A DNA stretch of 64,000 nt from Lantana camara (Eukaryota > Streptophyta > Magnoliopsida > Lamiales > Verbenaceae): assembly GCA_037501455.1 (NCBI GenBank), contig CM074856.1, forward strand, positions 51,923,001-51,987,000, written 5' to 3'. Below the pieces are notes generated by a model. That model ran no database searches. It was not told where the DNA came from and was given only the letters and a program-made list of their open reading frames with translations. Shown here piece after piece: positions 36,065-47,303 of the stretch. The translations under genes and the position numbers were made by a program. Position 1 is the first letter of the stretch, and every line of letters starts with the position of its first letter.

Positions 36065-37588
36065 TGATAACACACTTAAACCTCGTATTTTCCGTGAATG
36101 TGTGACTGAATTTTAGAGCTTAAATTGGATATAATTTGATGCCTTGATCAGTTTTATGTTTATAAGTGCAGTTTGGGTCAATATTATATAATTAGAGACT
36201 TTTTAGGCCAAAGTTGGGAGCTTTAGTGCAGTTGGACGTGCATGTGATATTATGGAGCAGAATATTTCTCTTTTGGCTAAATTAATCCATCGGTGATGAG
36301 ATGAATGTGTTATTGCTGGGCCAAGCCCAATTATAAAGGATTAATTTTGGGGCTGTCAATTGTCATGCAAGCATGCATGGAAGAGGTTGGAAGTTGACTT
36401 AATTTGTGAATTGGGATGTGGGCCTTGCAAGAATGAGTCCGCGAAAGCAGATGTTAATTTATTTCTTTGGGCCCACTTTGAAGCCTTTCTTGGAAGCAAG
36501 ACATGGGCAGCAATTTGGCATGGGATAGAAGTTCTTTTTAGATTGGGATTTGGAGGAATATTCAACTTGGTGGCCAAGTCTTGTGTTGGCTATTTATTGA
36601 CGCCTTGGGGCAGATTATAGGGAACCTTTTCATACATCTCTTTACAAGCAGCAAGTCCGGAGAAGGCATGCATTGGCTTGGAGACATCCAAGAGAGTCAT
36701 TCATCTAGAGTCTCTTTATGCTTTTTGTTTATTTTATGTTTTTGTATTTTAGAACCATGAGTGGCTAATTTCCATAGTACTTAGTTAGGAATTTACAATT
36801 TATGTTTTTGACATCGTGAGACCTAATTAGTGTTTATAATTCAGTATTTATTTCAAGTATTTATTAATTCTCCGAGTGTCGTGTTTATTGTGATTTATTT
36901 GCTTAAGTGATTACGACCGGATCATCTAAGTAGGTTATTGCATATTACTATTCTTGATTGCATAAAGTATACATAGTATTTGATAGATAATTAGTGGTAC
37001 GTTAGTGATAGGAAGTCGTAATGTCGAATCTGATTCACTAAGGGAGTTAATAATCGAATTTCAATCTTACACGTGTCGTAACTAGGTTAATTCGGGCAAA
37101 TGTTTTCTTAATTCTTAATGCTGTTGACTCATTGAATCCTGTCGAGATTGTGAGTTGATTAGGGAATAACTGTCGAGTGTCTCTAGGTTATTCTATTATT
37201 TAAGAGAAAACGAGGCAGAGTCGAGTGTCTCTATCTGCTATAGCTAGTCTATTTGAATAACTGAGTTTATTTTTGCGTCTATGATCGATGTCCTAAACTG
37301 AATTGTGATTCCTAGCTAGGTATTGTTTATCCCACTGATTTATCAAAACCCAACTTCTAAGTGATTTATTGTTTTTCCTCTAGTTTATTTAATTGTTAGT
37401 TAATTAGTTAGTTTAGTAAATTTTAAACCCCCCCCCCTCCCGATTTTTACTCGTGAATTTTAGTGAATTCTTTTGTGATTAATTAGAATTATTTTCAACC
37501 AATCTCTATGGATTCTACCCGTTTGCACTATACTCAGTTTTAGCTATGAATCGGATATTAATTATTTTGGCAATTACGACACTTGTCA
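36065..37588 (+). mobile_element. 5' LTR of Athila-like element
   Basis: 1524 bp, TGATAACAC...ACTTGTCA. It aligns end to end with 42004-43505, with scattered substitutions and a few indels, suggesting an older insertion than the Tat-like one. A C tract (37428-37441) is present near the 3' end. Confidence 0.85.
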
Positions 37589-37590
37589 AA

Positions 37591-37610
37591 TTTTGGCACC
37601 GTTGCCGGGG
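37591..37610 (+). other. Athila/Tat-type primer-binding site
   Basis: TTTTGGCACCGTTGCCGGGG lies two bases after the LTR end. TGGCxCCGTTGCCGGGG is the usual PBS of plant Athila-type gypsy elements. Confidence 0.85.
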
Positions 37611-37640
37611 ATTGGTACTAATCGAATTTAATTCTTTTTT

Positions 37641-39367
37641 ATGAACAAGAGTATTCGCGGAGTTGACGAGCCAATTTTCGATCCCGAGATCAAAAAAACT
37701 GCAAGATCGTTGAGGAAACAAACCAAAACACGCAAAAATCTTGAGGAAAGTTCCAATCTAATCAAATCTGAAGAGTCCAGTACCGAGTCGAAACACTCAA
37801 AAGGCGAACAGACAGATTTGACCGTAAGGTTGGACCATACTTGAACGATGGCAGCACCACCAGTTCGCGTAACTATGTACGATCAAGAACGCCCAAGCGT
37901 CGCACAGCAGCCCCCTCCGCATCACTTTTCCAGAGGTTCCTGCCAATTTCGAGCTCCGAACAGGGTTGTTACACTTGCTTCCTATCTTCCGTGGCAAGGA
38001 GAATGAAAAACCACATCAGCATCTACACTGTGTTGTTCCACCAAGCCATATGGAGTTACAGAGGAACAAATCAAACTGTGAGCCTTCCCACATTCTTTAC
38101 AGGATGCAACTAAAAAGTCGTTGAATTTACTTCCACCGGGCACCATCACAACATGGGCACAAATGTCTGAAAATTTCTTGGATAGATTCTTTCTTGCCTC
38201 ACGACAGCTAGATCTCCTTCAGGAGATAATTACCATTAGGCAGAAGGCAACCAAAACCATGCACGAGCATTGGGAATGGTACAACGCTCTCCTAGCCATG
38301 TGCCCGCATCACAACCTTACAGAGCATTTCGTTATTCACAACTTTTACCGAGGTTTGATGCCCGCTGAAAAAAAGATGTTGAATGCTTCTAGTGGGGGAA
38401 GTATTATGGACAAGACAACCGAGGAGATTAAGGACACGATTAGTAAGGTTACTGTAAACTCGTAGAAATATTACACCACACAGGATGTGTCCCAGAATGT
38501 TAGTGAGGTCAATCCTTCCCCCTTTTGATGAACTTAAAAGTATGATAACTGTTTTAGCCTCTAACCTTACTCCAGGTACTCCTCAAATCGCAATGGTTTG
38601 TCAGTTGTGCTCAAGTATCTTACACTCCACTGATGCATGCCCTTCTCTTCAAAATAGCATGTTGGAGAATGTTAATGCTGCAGGATTCTAACAACAAAAT
38701 TTCAATCCCTACTCCAACACATACAACCCCGGATGGCAAAATCACCCCAGTCTAAGTTATACCCCTCAACCACCAAACTTCCAAAACTTCGTACCTAGAC
38801 CTCCACAGCCCCAACCTCAGCAGCAAAACCAACAACAAAACCCACCTCTTAACCCACAAGCAATCAGATTTAATAACTTGGAAACCTAAGTTAAAATTTT
38901 GGAAACTCAATTGGGTCAAATTGCTGCTGCATTGAGTAGGATAGAGAATCAGGTGAAGTTGCCTTCGCAAACTGAGGATCCTAGGCAGAATGTTAGTGCA
39001 ATTATGCTCAGAAGTGGCAAGGAGCTTCTGCAACCACCAAAGTAGGAACAGGGACGGAAAATTGGGTCTGTTGATGATCGAACATAGGGTACTATTTCAA
39101 AGAACGACCATACCTTAAACCCAAATCACAACAGAGAGACAGAGATTATCGTACAGCCTAAGCCCCTGGTGAAACGACCTCCATTACCTCAACGTCTAGC
39201 CAAAACAAAGAAATAAAAGGAAGAAAAGAATATTCTAGAGACATTTCGAAAAGTTGAGGTGAACATACCATTGTTGGACGTGATCCAACAGATTCCCAGA
39301 TATGTTAAATTCCTCAAGGAGCTCTGTACCAACAAGAGGAAACTGAAGGGTAACGAAAAAGGTAAGT
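37641..39367 (+). pseudogene. gag: Gag of Athila-like element, disrupted
   Basis: The gag polyprotein is spread over several frames. The N-terminus starts at an ATG at 37641 (MNKSIRGVDEPIFDPEI). A capsid-like region lies at 38121-38465 (LPPGTITTWAQMSENFLDRF, FYRGLMPAEKKML). A Gln/Pro-rich linker lies at about 38700-38880. The C-terminal part shows VSAIMLRSGKELLQPPK near 39000 and ETFRKVEVNIPLLDVIQQIP near 39240, both typical of Athila gag. At least four in-frame stops and two frameshifts are visible. Protease follows directly, with no pol further on. Confidence 0.8.
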
Positions 39368-40219
39368 GTGGAGGAAAACGCATCTGTTGTTTTACAAAAG
39401 AAACTCCCCCCGAAGTGCCATGATCAAGGTATGTTTTCAATACTGTGCAAAATTGGTAATTTGGGAATTAAAAGGGCTATGTGTGGTTTAGGTGCATCTA
39501 TTAATGTTATGCCTTTATCTGTTTATAATGCACTTAATCTTGGTCCCTTGAAAGGTACAGGTGTTATCATACAATTAGCGGACCGTTCTATCGCATACCC
39601 GGAAGATGTTTTGGAAGATGTCCTCATACAAATCAACGATTTAGCTTTCCCGGCTGATTTCTTCGTGTTGGACATGAAGGATAATTATTCTGAGAAATCC
39701 TCTGATATCCTTTTGGGTCGTCCATTTGTTAGTACTGCTGATGCTAAAATAGATGTTAAAAAAGGCCTGTTGACTCTAGAATTTGATGGTGATATTGTGA
39801 AGTTTAATGTTTATGAGTCAAGTAAAGGTCCTAATAAATTCTCTAGTGTTTTTTGCATTGATGCGATAGAAAATCTGACTGGTGAGAATTATGAGCTGAA
39901 CAATGTAGAGGAACTAAGTCTTAAAAATTTTGAGAGTAAGCCAAAACATATTGGGTTGTTGGTTGATCCTTGTGGGATGGTTTTACCATTAGAGGCTTTT
40001 AAATCTATGAATAGGGATGTTCTGATTCTTGATGTGCCTAATGCTATAATTGAACTAAATTCTTTCGTGTTTCAGGAACCTATATTGAAACTCAAGAACT
40101 TTTTGGACAATCTGAAGTATGGCTTCAAAGGAGGCGGAGAAATTCCAGGTTTAAGGCCTAAACATGACGATTTCTGGAACGAACAACGTTTCGACAGGTT
40201 TAACCGTAAGGCATGGTGA
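39368..40219 (+). CDS. Retropepsin-like protease of Athila-like element, active-site Asp lost
   Basis: A 283-codon open frame continuing the gag-protease reading. The start is internal to a former polyprotein. The aspartic protease core reads GMFSILCKIGN, then MCGLGASINVMPLSVYNALN; related plant gypsy proteases have Asp where this has Gly (DLGAS), so the catalytic residue is replaced. The flap and second half follow: QLADRSIAYPEDVLEDVLIQ, FPADFFVLDM, ILLGRPFVSTADAKIDVKKG. The ~120-residue C-terminal extension has no known domain. No RT, RNase H or integrase follows before the PPT, so this is a gag-protease-only, non-autonomous element. It is the longest intact frame of the element, probably preserved by chance. 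Confidence 0.8.
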   Translation: MEENASVVLQKKLPPKCHDQGMFSILCKIGNLGIKRAMCGLGASINVMPLSVYNALNLGPLKGTGVIIQLADRSIAYPEDVLEDVLIQINDLAFPADFFVLDMKDNYSEKSSDILLGRPFVSTADAKIDVKKGLLTLEFDGDIVKFNVYESSKGPNKFSSVFCIDAIENLTGENYELNNVEELSLKNFESKPKHIGLLVDPCGMVLPLEAFKSMNRDVLILDVPNAIIELNSFVFQEPILKLKNFLDNLKYGFKGGGEIPGLRPKHDDFWNEQRFDRFNRKAW

Positions 40220-41982
40220 ATCCTAACAGTCATACGCTGGTATGCAGATATTCTTGACTACTTAACCACTATTTTCTTCTGATCTCACATATTTTTTGAG
40301 TTCAGGAACCCAAGGGCCATTGTAAAGGATCATGGAAAAAAAATTTATAAGTGGTTGACGAAGTCTGTGCTGAGAAAGTGTTGAGCTGTGTTGAGAACCT
40401 CTATGAGTCATCATCCCAAATCTAGAGGGCGCAATGGATTAGAAGATTCAGCTCCACATAGTCGAGGGGATTTGTATGGAGGTTCTACCTCCATTTGAGT
40501 TGATTGATGCTCTTTGTTGTCTTTCAGGCGGGCGTTGTTTGCCCAATTTTGCTGATTTGCTGCTGATTACTTTGCTGACGCATCTGTGATGGTTTGACCC
40601 TTGGGTATGACCATATCTTGCACCCATACTATTTTAGCGAGAAAAAAAAAATCCCCCAGATCTGCACTTCAGGGAAGTCCTCTTTGCTCTCGATTTTTAT
40701 TATGCCTTGAGGAAAATGCATGATTTAAGTGTGGGGGAAGGGATAAGCGTATTTACTGTTTGGCTTATGTGTTTGAATTCAAATTTTTTTTTTCTGCATC
40801 AGCTATTTTGACTTGTTAAATTCACTTGAAATTGAGGATGTTAGAAATTGTGAATAATTTATTCCCATTTTGAACGTGTTTGCCTAAGCTTGAACCATGA
40901 AATTTTGCTAGGACTTATTAGGCTATTGGATACATGAAAGATTGTGTGAAGTTTGATTAATTAGTACGACTTTATGCCCTTATTTTCTTGCGCACTAATT
41001 GAACAATTTATGTACTTTGCTTAGACAAGTTGGTTGTGTTTTCCATAAAACGACTAAAAATTGATTAGAGTACACTTTAATTCCCTTCGAGGCGAAATAA
41101 ATTGATTAACGAATGATTCGGGAGATGACTTAGGCATTCATGTCGGTCTTTTAAGCCTTTTAATTGGTTTTCACTAAATAACATTGCCCTATTGACCCCA
41201 CTGCGCCTTATGTATTGTGCAAAAATTTCTTTCATACCCATGTTACCAGCCAAAGCACAATACAAATTTCCTACCTTTAATTTTTTTTTACCTTGCTTAC
41301 GTATTTTCTTTTTGGGAATACATTGATCTATGTCTAGACTTCCTTACTCTTGAATTGAAATGTGAGATTTCATCCATTATTGAAAGAAAGCTTTCAGAAG
41401 AGATGAAACAAAATAGAAAAGTGAGAGAAGTTAGAAGAAAAGAAAAAAGAAAATGAAAAAAAAAAAAAGGAGCAGAAAAACAAAGCAAGAGGAAAAAAAA
41501 CGAGAAAAAAAAAACTAAAGAAGACAAATTTGTGCCTTGTTGAATATCCAAAATGGGTAGCAAGATTGCAAGAACTGGGATTCTTTTGGGGAGTTTGAAA
41601 AGGGGAAACACTTGGGACTTAGTTGAAATGTGTAGTGTTAGACTTTGATTTACTTTTTCCTACCTCGAGCTCGAAAGACCTTTCGATCCCGAGTTAGGAG
41701 TTGGTCAAATTAGTGGAGATTGAAGTGACAAGTGTGCTTGAAATTGATTATTGGTCCTTGTGCCAAAAACTTTAACTTATTTGTCTAATCTTTGTACATT
41801 CTTTGGTTCAATTCACACCACACACGAGGGTATGATTTTTGTACTAATTGATTGAATTTCATATGATTAAGTAATGTGTTTAATTACTAGATTCGTTTAG
41901 GTAAAATTTCGAGATTCGCTTTCGTGAATGTGTTTGATGGGAGTGATGTTTCGTTGTTTTTATTTCCCTCGAGGACGAGTGA
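40220..41982. other. Non-coding 3' interior of Athila-like element
   Basis: 1.8 kb without coding domains, where an autonomous Athila would have pol and an env-like ORF. It contains a PPT-like AAGTGTGGGGGAAGGG at 40727-40742, about 1.26 kb before the terminal PPT, and a strongly purine-rich, A-rich run at 41380-41520. Confidence 0.6.
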
Positions 41983-42003
41983 ATGGGCAAGTGTGGGGGA
42001 ATT
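41983..42003 (+). other. Polypurine tract of Athila-like element
   Basis: GGGCAAGTGTGGGGGAATT lies directly before the second LTR, in the right orientation for plus-strand DNA synthesis. Confidence 0.75.
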
Positions 42004-43505
42004 CGATAACACTCTTAAACCTCGTATTTTCCGTGAAAGTGTGACTGAATTTTAGAGCTTAAATTGGATATAATTTGATGCTTTGATCAGTTTTATGTTT
42101 ATAAGTGCAGTTTGGGTCCATATTATATAATTAGAGACTTTTTAGGCCAAAGTTGGCAGCTTTAGTGCAGTTGGACGTGCGTGTGATATTATGGAGTATA
42201 ATATTTCTCTTTTGGCTGAATTAATCCATCGGGGACGAGCTTAATGTGTTATTGTTGGGCCAAGCCCAATTATGAAGGATTAATTTTGGGGCTGTTAATT
42301 GTCACGCAAGCATGCATGGAAGAGGTTGGAAGTTGACTTAATTTGTGAATTGGGATGTGGGCCTTGCAAGAATGAGTCCGCGAAAGCAAATGTTAATTTA
42401 TTTCTTTGGGCCCACTTTGAAGCCTTTCTTGGAAGCAAGACGTGGGCAGCAATTTAGCATGGGATAGAAGTCCATTTTAGATTGGGATTTGGAGGGATAT
42501 TCAACTTGGTGGCCAAGTCTTGTGTTGGCTAATTATTGACGCCTTAGGACAGATTATAAGGAACCTTTTCATACATCTCTTTACACGCAGCAAGTCCGGA
42601 GAAGGCACGTAGGGGCTTGGAGACATCTGAGAGCGTCATTCATCTAGAGTTTTTTTATGCTTTTCGTTTATTTTATGTTTTCGTATTTTAGAACCATGAG
42701 TGGCTAATTTTCATAGTACTTAGCTAGGAATTTACAATTTATGTTTTTGACATCGTGAGACCTAATTAACGTTTATAATTCGGTATTTATTTCAAGTATT
42801 TATTAATTCTCCGAGTGTCGTGTTTATTGTGATTTATTTGCTTAAGTGATTACGGCCGGATCATCTAAGTAGGTTATTGCATATTGCTATTCTTGATTGC
42901 ATAAAGTATACATAGTGCTTGATAGATAATTAGTGGCACGTTAGTAATAGGAAGTCGTAATGTCGAATCTGATTCACTAAGGGAGTTAATAATCGAATTT
43001 GAATCTTACACGTGTCGTGACTAGGTTAATTCGGGCTAATGTTTTCTTACTTCTTAACGCTGTTAACTCATTGAATCCTTTCGAGTGTCTCTAGGGGTTG
43101 TGAGTTGATTAGGGAATAACTGTCGAGTGTCTCCATCTGCTATAGCTAGTCTATTTGAATAACTGAGTTTATTTTTACGTCTATGATCGATGTCCTAAAC
43201 TGAATTGTGATTCCTAGCTAGGTATTGTTTATCTCACTGATTTATCAAAACCCAACTTCTAAGTGATTTATTGTTTTTCCTCTAGTTTATTTAATTGTTA
43301 GTTAATTAGTTAGTTTAGTAAATCTTAAACCCCCCTCCCCCCCCCCCCCCCCCCCCCCGATTTTTACTCGTGAATTTTAGTGAATTCTTTAGTGGTTAAT
43401 TAGAATTATTTTCAACCAATCTCTGTGGATTCGATCCGTTTGTACTATACTCAGTTTTAACTGTGAATCAGATATTAATTATTTTGACAATTACGATACT
43501 TGTCA
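42004..43505 (+). mobile_element. 3' LTR of Athila-like element
   Basis: 1502 bp, aligned to 36065-37588. The first base pair is changed (CG instead of TG). Relative to the 5' LTR it lacks about 45 bp near 43130, between two copies of GTCGAGTGTCTC, and has a longer C tract (43330-43358). Confidence 0.85.
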
Positions 43506-43611
43506 ATGGATATCAGGAGAGTGTAAGAATTCTTCCTTTTACATTTTTACAAAGTAACATGTGAATATTTTTCTTTCTAAATTAATGATACTAATATACT
43601 TATACAAACAG

Positions 43612-43763
43612 GTTAAATTTTTTCGTATTGTTGCACGCGTTCAGAAGATTCAAACTGATAATATCTGGTATGCGACATGCAATTAATGTCAAAATAATGG
43701 TTTATCTTACCATGGAAAAATGGTGTGCGTTAGATGCAACGATGTTGTGAATCCAGTAATCAG
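43612..43763 (+). pseudogene. RPA-like gene, zinc-ribbon exon
   Basis: The exon lies between a CAG acceptor at 43611 and a GTAATA donor at 43764, 152 bp, and encodes the C-terminal DNA-binding domain zinc ribbon of an RPA70-type protein: FFRIVARVQKIQTDN, WYATCN, then SYHGKMVCVRCNDVVNP. The four Cys of the C-x2-C...C-x2-C pattern remain, but a TAA at 43684-43686 falls between the first pair. Its phase (ending with two bases) fits the next exon at 56252, although 12.4 kb of Tat-like element now lies between. It is the same gene as 34804-35809. Confidence 0.8.
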
Positions 43764-43819
43764 GTAATATTTTTCTCACTATTTGAATATATAGTCGTGA
43801 CTTATCCAATTTGAATATT

Positions 43820-43824
43820 GATAT
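43820..43824 (+). other. Target-site duplication, left (Tat-like element)
   Basis: gatat, identical to 56223-56227; the bases lie in an intron of the RPA-like gene. Confidence 0.9.
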
Positions 43825-44664
43825 TGAGGGTGCAGGAATCAGAGTTTCCTGAATGCAACAACACTTTAGTATTTGTATGAAGAGGGAAAGACCATCACAG
43901 GCGTGAGTGCCTCAGGAACTGGGTTTCCTTGTAAGCGTGGGTTCTTCCAGCTAGGATAACACCAAGAGTGCAAGAGGTGATGGTGATGCGACTGTGGTGA
44001 GGTTAATGGAAAGCTTGAGAAGATCAGTAGGAATGCCCAGAACAATGCAATGTGTGTGTAGAAGATCACTTGGGGGAGAAAGCATGTGTTCTCCCCTATA
44101 TATATGTTAGGGGTGAGGGTAAATGGGTAAATTGACCGTGTGGTCCCAAACCTGTGTTGCCCTAACACGTGGCAGCCATTGAGGGCGTGAGAATGACGTT
44201 TTCGAAAAGGAGGTGGCGTGTCAGGTACAAGGTTCGCACAACCTTTGTGTCAGAGGTTGTTGGCGAGGGTCGCCTGTGAGGAGGCCCAAGATCTTCTTCA
44301 CTAAGGTTCGGATCCCTCGCAATGGGGTATGATCATGCACGGACGCTGGTGACGCTCGAAGAGTGCACGGATGGCCTCCCCGCGGCAGGTGACGCTTGAG
44401 CGCCAAAATCCCGAGCATCTGGAAGGCCCTCGTGTAGGTACCTCCTTGAGGAGGGTGTCCCTGAGGGCCGGAATGTGAGCGTCAAACCGGTCAACTTGAG
44501 CCCTCTACCTGGGCAGTTGGCGGAAGCCCATTGACCTGTACTGATAAACAAGCAGGTGGGCTGGGAAGGCCCGCGAGCCCATCAATGCGAGCGTCCTGAC
44601 CCTCAGTCGTCGAAGTGTTGACACGTGGACGGCTCTGATTCGAGTGCGGTTTTAGGCCTCATCA
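43825..44664 (-). mobile_element. 3' LTR of Tat-like element
   Basis: 840 bp with TG...CA ends (TGATGAGGCC at 44664 on the minus strand). It differs from 55381-56222 at about ten positions by eye, so the insertion is fairly recent. A TATATATAG box in minus sense lies near 44096-44107. Confidence 0.92.
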
Positions 44665-44682
44665 TTTTGCCCCCCAAATTCT
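44665..44682 (-). other. Polypurine tract of Tat-like element
   Basis: Minus strand AATTTGGGGGGCAAAA immediately precedes the 3' LTR. Confidence 0.85.
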
Positions 44683-44954
44683 GTAGTATCGCTCGAGCGT
44701 ACTGTAGAATTTAATAAGGTGGGAGCCTTGGATTTTGAATTACCCGAGGGTCAAGCCATTACTAGAGAAGTGACTGTTTGACTTCTGTAACGGACACTCT
44801 GACAACGCATTAATTGAAGTCATATCCGCATTTAATGCTGAGTGGGAACGTGGGCGCGTGCACTACGGAAGGCGTGAGGCGGTTACCAAAAGTGGGGGAT
44901 TTCCTAGGCGGGAAATGATTGCCATTTGAAATCCTAAGCCCTAATCAATGCAAA

Positions 44955-45000
44955 TTCTCCCCTATAAATAGGGATTTGCAGAATCTTGGAGCCTCTTTTA
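44955..45000 (+). promoter_or_regulatory. Putative promoter of antisense ORF
   Basis: CCTATAAATAGGG contains a good TATA box (TATAAATA, 44963-44970) on the plus strand, opposite to gag-pol. An ATG in good context (AAACATGGCC) lies 290 bp downstream at 45256. A possible 5'-UTR splice donor (TAGGTAAGG) is at 45087. The transcription start would be near 44995-45000. Confidence 0.55.
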
Positions 45001-45255
45001 CGCATTCAGACTTCTTCAAGCACATACGCAGCAAGAAACCTCCGCCACTTTTACAGATTTCGGCGAGCTTCTTCTTCACTTTCTAGGTAAGGCTTCCACA
45101 AATTCTGGTATTCCGATACTAACTTTTAGATTTAGGTTGTGCGTGAGTGATCCTTCTAAGCAAAGAACCCCTTCTGCCTTTGAATTCCTTCCAGAATTTT
45201 CCTTCTTTATTGAATTTTCTGAGAGAACTCCGTCTTCGTAAGTCGAAAAATAAAC

Positions 45256-46446
45256 ATGGCCAGACACCAGGTTGACGATTATGTAAGGGAGATAGATGAG
45301 ATGTCCGTGGGGAGCTCTTCCCCCCACGAAGATGTACCTACAACGGTTCCCATGGCTAGAGCGTCCCCAGGTGAGGGGATTCCCATGGCGATTCCAGTGG
45401 CTCAAGCTCTGGCTGATACCAGGGATGAAGAGGTTGACGCAGCCGTTCAAGGGATGAACGAGCGTGCTCCTGGAGGGGTGGATGACCTCTTTGAAGAGAT
45501 GGATAACGTGATGGAAATGCAGAGGCAAGGAGAGAGAGTATTCCCGGTGTTGAACAGCGCCGTGAGACCCCAGGATCACAGGATCACCGTGGCCGTGATG
45601 GCTCCCGAGGGCGAAGCAGGGCCATCCGGACGTCCATTTGAAGTTGAACCTTCCAGAAGGCGTCAGAGGAAAGGAAAGGAGCCTGTCACTCGAGTGAGGC
45701 AAGATAACCGTCACCAAACCGATAGATCTCCAGATGAGATTGAGAGTATTTTGACGCTCGAAGATTTGGAAGAGCTGAAGACGAAAGCTTATTGGGATGA
45801 AGCTGTATTTCCCATGCGACTGCCAGAGGAAGGAGAGAGGGCCAACCGACCGCCACCTGGGGTGATAACGGTTTATTGGGATGCTGTTCTAGCCGGTGGC
45901 CTAAGATTTCCAATTGCTCACGCCGCTGCTATCATCTACCACCATCTAGGGCTTTGCCCTTCACAAATTCTACCAAACGGCATAGCCTTAATCAATACCT
46001 TCATAATAATGATGAGAGCCTTAGGTTATGCATCCTCGATCGCCAATTTTGATAGCTTGATACAAGTAGCCAGCTCGCCACACTCGTCACCTACGGACGG
46101 GTTTTATTACGCCCAGGCCAAGTCGGGCTTTAAGATGATAGATTCCCCATCCACCTCCTATGGCGAGCAATAGAAGGAGAAGTATTTCTTCGTGGGGGCT
46201 CCTGGGGGAATCTTTGGGGTTCATCGACAGTGGATGATACACGGCGAGGGTCCTTTGATTAGGGAAAGGGTGAGAAATAAGGATTTCGAGGACTGGGCCA
46301 AGGGACTAGCCCTCGTAATGAAGTGTGAGAAGAAATGGATCAAGGCTGAGGTCTTGATGAAAAACGAGGGGGTGCTGTTTCGTTATGGCTTGTCTTGCCC
46401 CCCAGAAATGATACTCAACCCTCCAGCCAACATCATGACCCTCGAC
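45256..46446 (+). pseudogene. Antisense ORF of Tat-like element, exon 1 (gypsy-type transposon domain)
   Basis: Starts at the ATG at 45256 (MARHQVDDYVREIDEM). The first ~150 residues are acidic and low in complexity. From about residue 155 the sequence is conserved: ESILTLEDLEELK, VYWDAVLAGGLRFPIAHAA, HHLGLCPSQILPNG, then after the stop KYFFVGAPGG. This matches the 'putative gypsy type transposon' domain (Pfam PF04195) found in antisense ORFs of Tat-group elements such as Grande. An in-frame TAG at 46171-46173 stands where a Trp is common in the domain; the frame stays open for 90 further codons. It ends near 46446 at a GTTAGA donor. Function unknown; transcription opposes gag-pol. Confidence 0.75.
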
Positions 46447-46570
46447 GGTTAGATTCTAGGAACTAACTGCTCTAACTTTTAGAATAGTCTCCTGACTTGG
46501 TATAGTTGTTGTATTTCTGTTCTTGTGGTGCCAGCAACCAATTTGTGACGCTCGTATCTTCTTTCTTACA

Positions 46571-47223
46571 GGTATCCAGATATTATCGCAAGGCATGAAT
46601 GCTGAGGCTCTTTCTCGTATCTTGGGCGCTTAAGGAACCCACGCTAATCCCCAGCCTCCGCAACAACAGCAAGTCCGTCCTCCAAATGCCCCAAGGGGGA
46701 GAGGAACTAGGTGAGGAGCCAGTCGGGGCCATAATGGAGCTCGCGAGGGCACGGGGAACGAGGCCCGTAGGGGCCCCATTGAAGATTTGACGGTTGACAG
46801 CGTCCGTGGGGCTACTCATCCGCCAGCGGCCCCCGAGGGTCCGATTTCATTGAGTTCGAGCGGATCTCGAAACCGCTCGGGGGAGCATGTTCGTATACAT
46901 GAGACCATCCGGGCCGACCGTCAAGGGAAGAGGAAGAGGATGCCGGATTCCCTCCCAATTTCTGGTAAGGGGAAAGAGGTGGTCGTGGGGCATAAAGGCG
47001 AGGGCAGCGACACTTCTTCATCAGAGGATGAAGATTTCTGGAAGATAGGTTGCAAGGGCAACTCTCGCTACAAGCGCCAGCGGACCGAGGGTCCAGTGCT
47101 TCTGAAAAAGAGCGCCTACTCCGTCAACATTGTCGGAAAACTCCAATTTTCTGGCGATCATGATAAGTTGAACGAGCATGACGCCGCTCGTGTTGCTGAC
47201 GACGCCTGTCATGCCCTTCTGAC
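46571..47223 (+). pseudogene. Antisense ORF, exon 2 (low-complexity region)
   Basis: After a CTTACAG acceptor at 46570 the reading IQILSQGMNAEALSRILG continues the protein. Stops occur soon (near 46632 and 46709), so the exon is broken. The remainder (46787-47223) is basic and Ser/Gly-rich, with RQGKRKRM (possible nuclear signal) and an acidic SSSEDEDFW. It ends in HALLT before a GTAAGT donor at 47224. The link to the neighbouring exons rests on splice sites and on the gene order known for PF04195-type ORFs. Confidence 0.6.
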
Positions 47224-47303
47224 GGTAAGTCCCCAGTACCCTCTGAAGATTTCCCAATTCCATTGTTCCCCTTTTAGCACTAACCTTGGCTTCTGACTCT
47301 CGA

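Noticed and set aside
41380..41520. Lys/Glu-rich coding segment in the A-rich purine run
   Set aside because: It is low-complexity DNA within the non-coding 3' interior of the Athila-like element, with no conserved protein.
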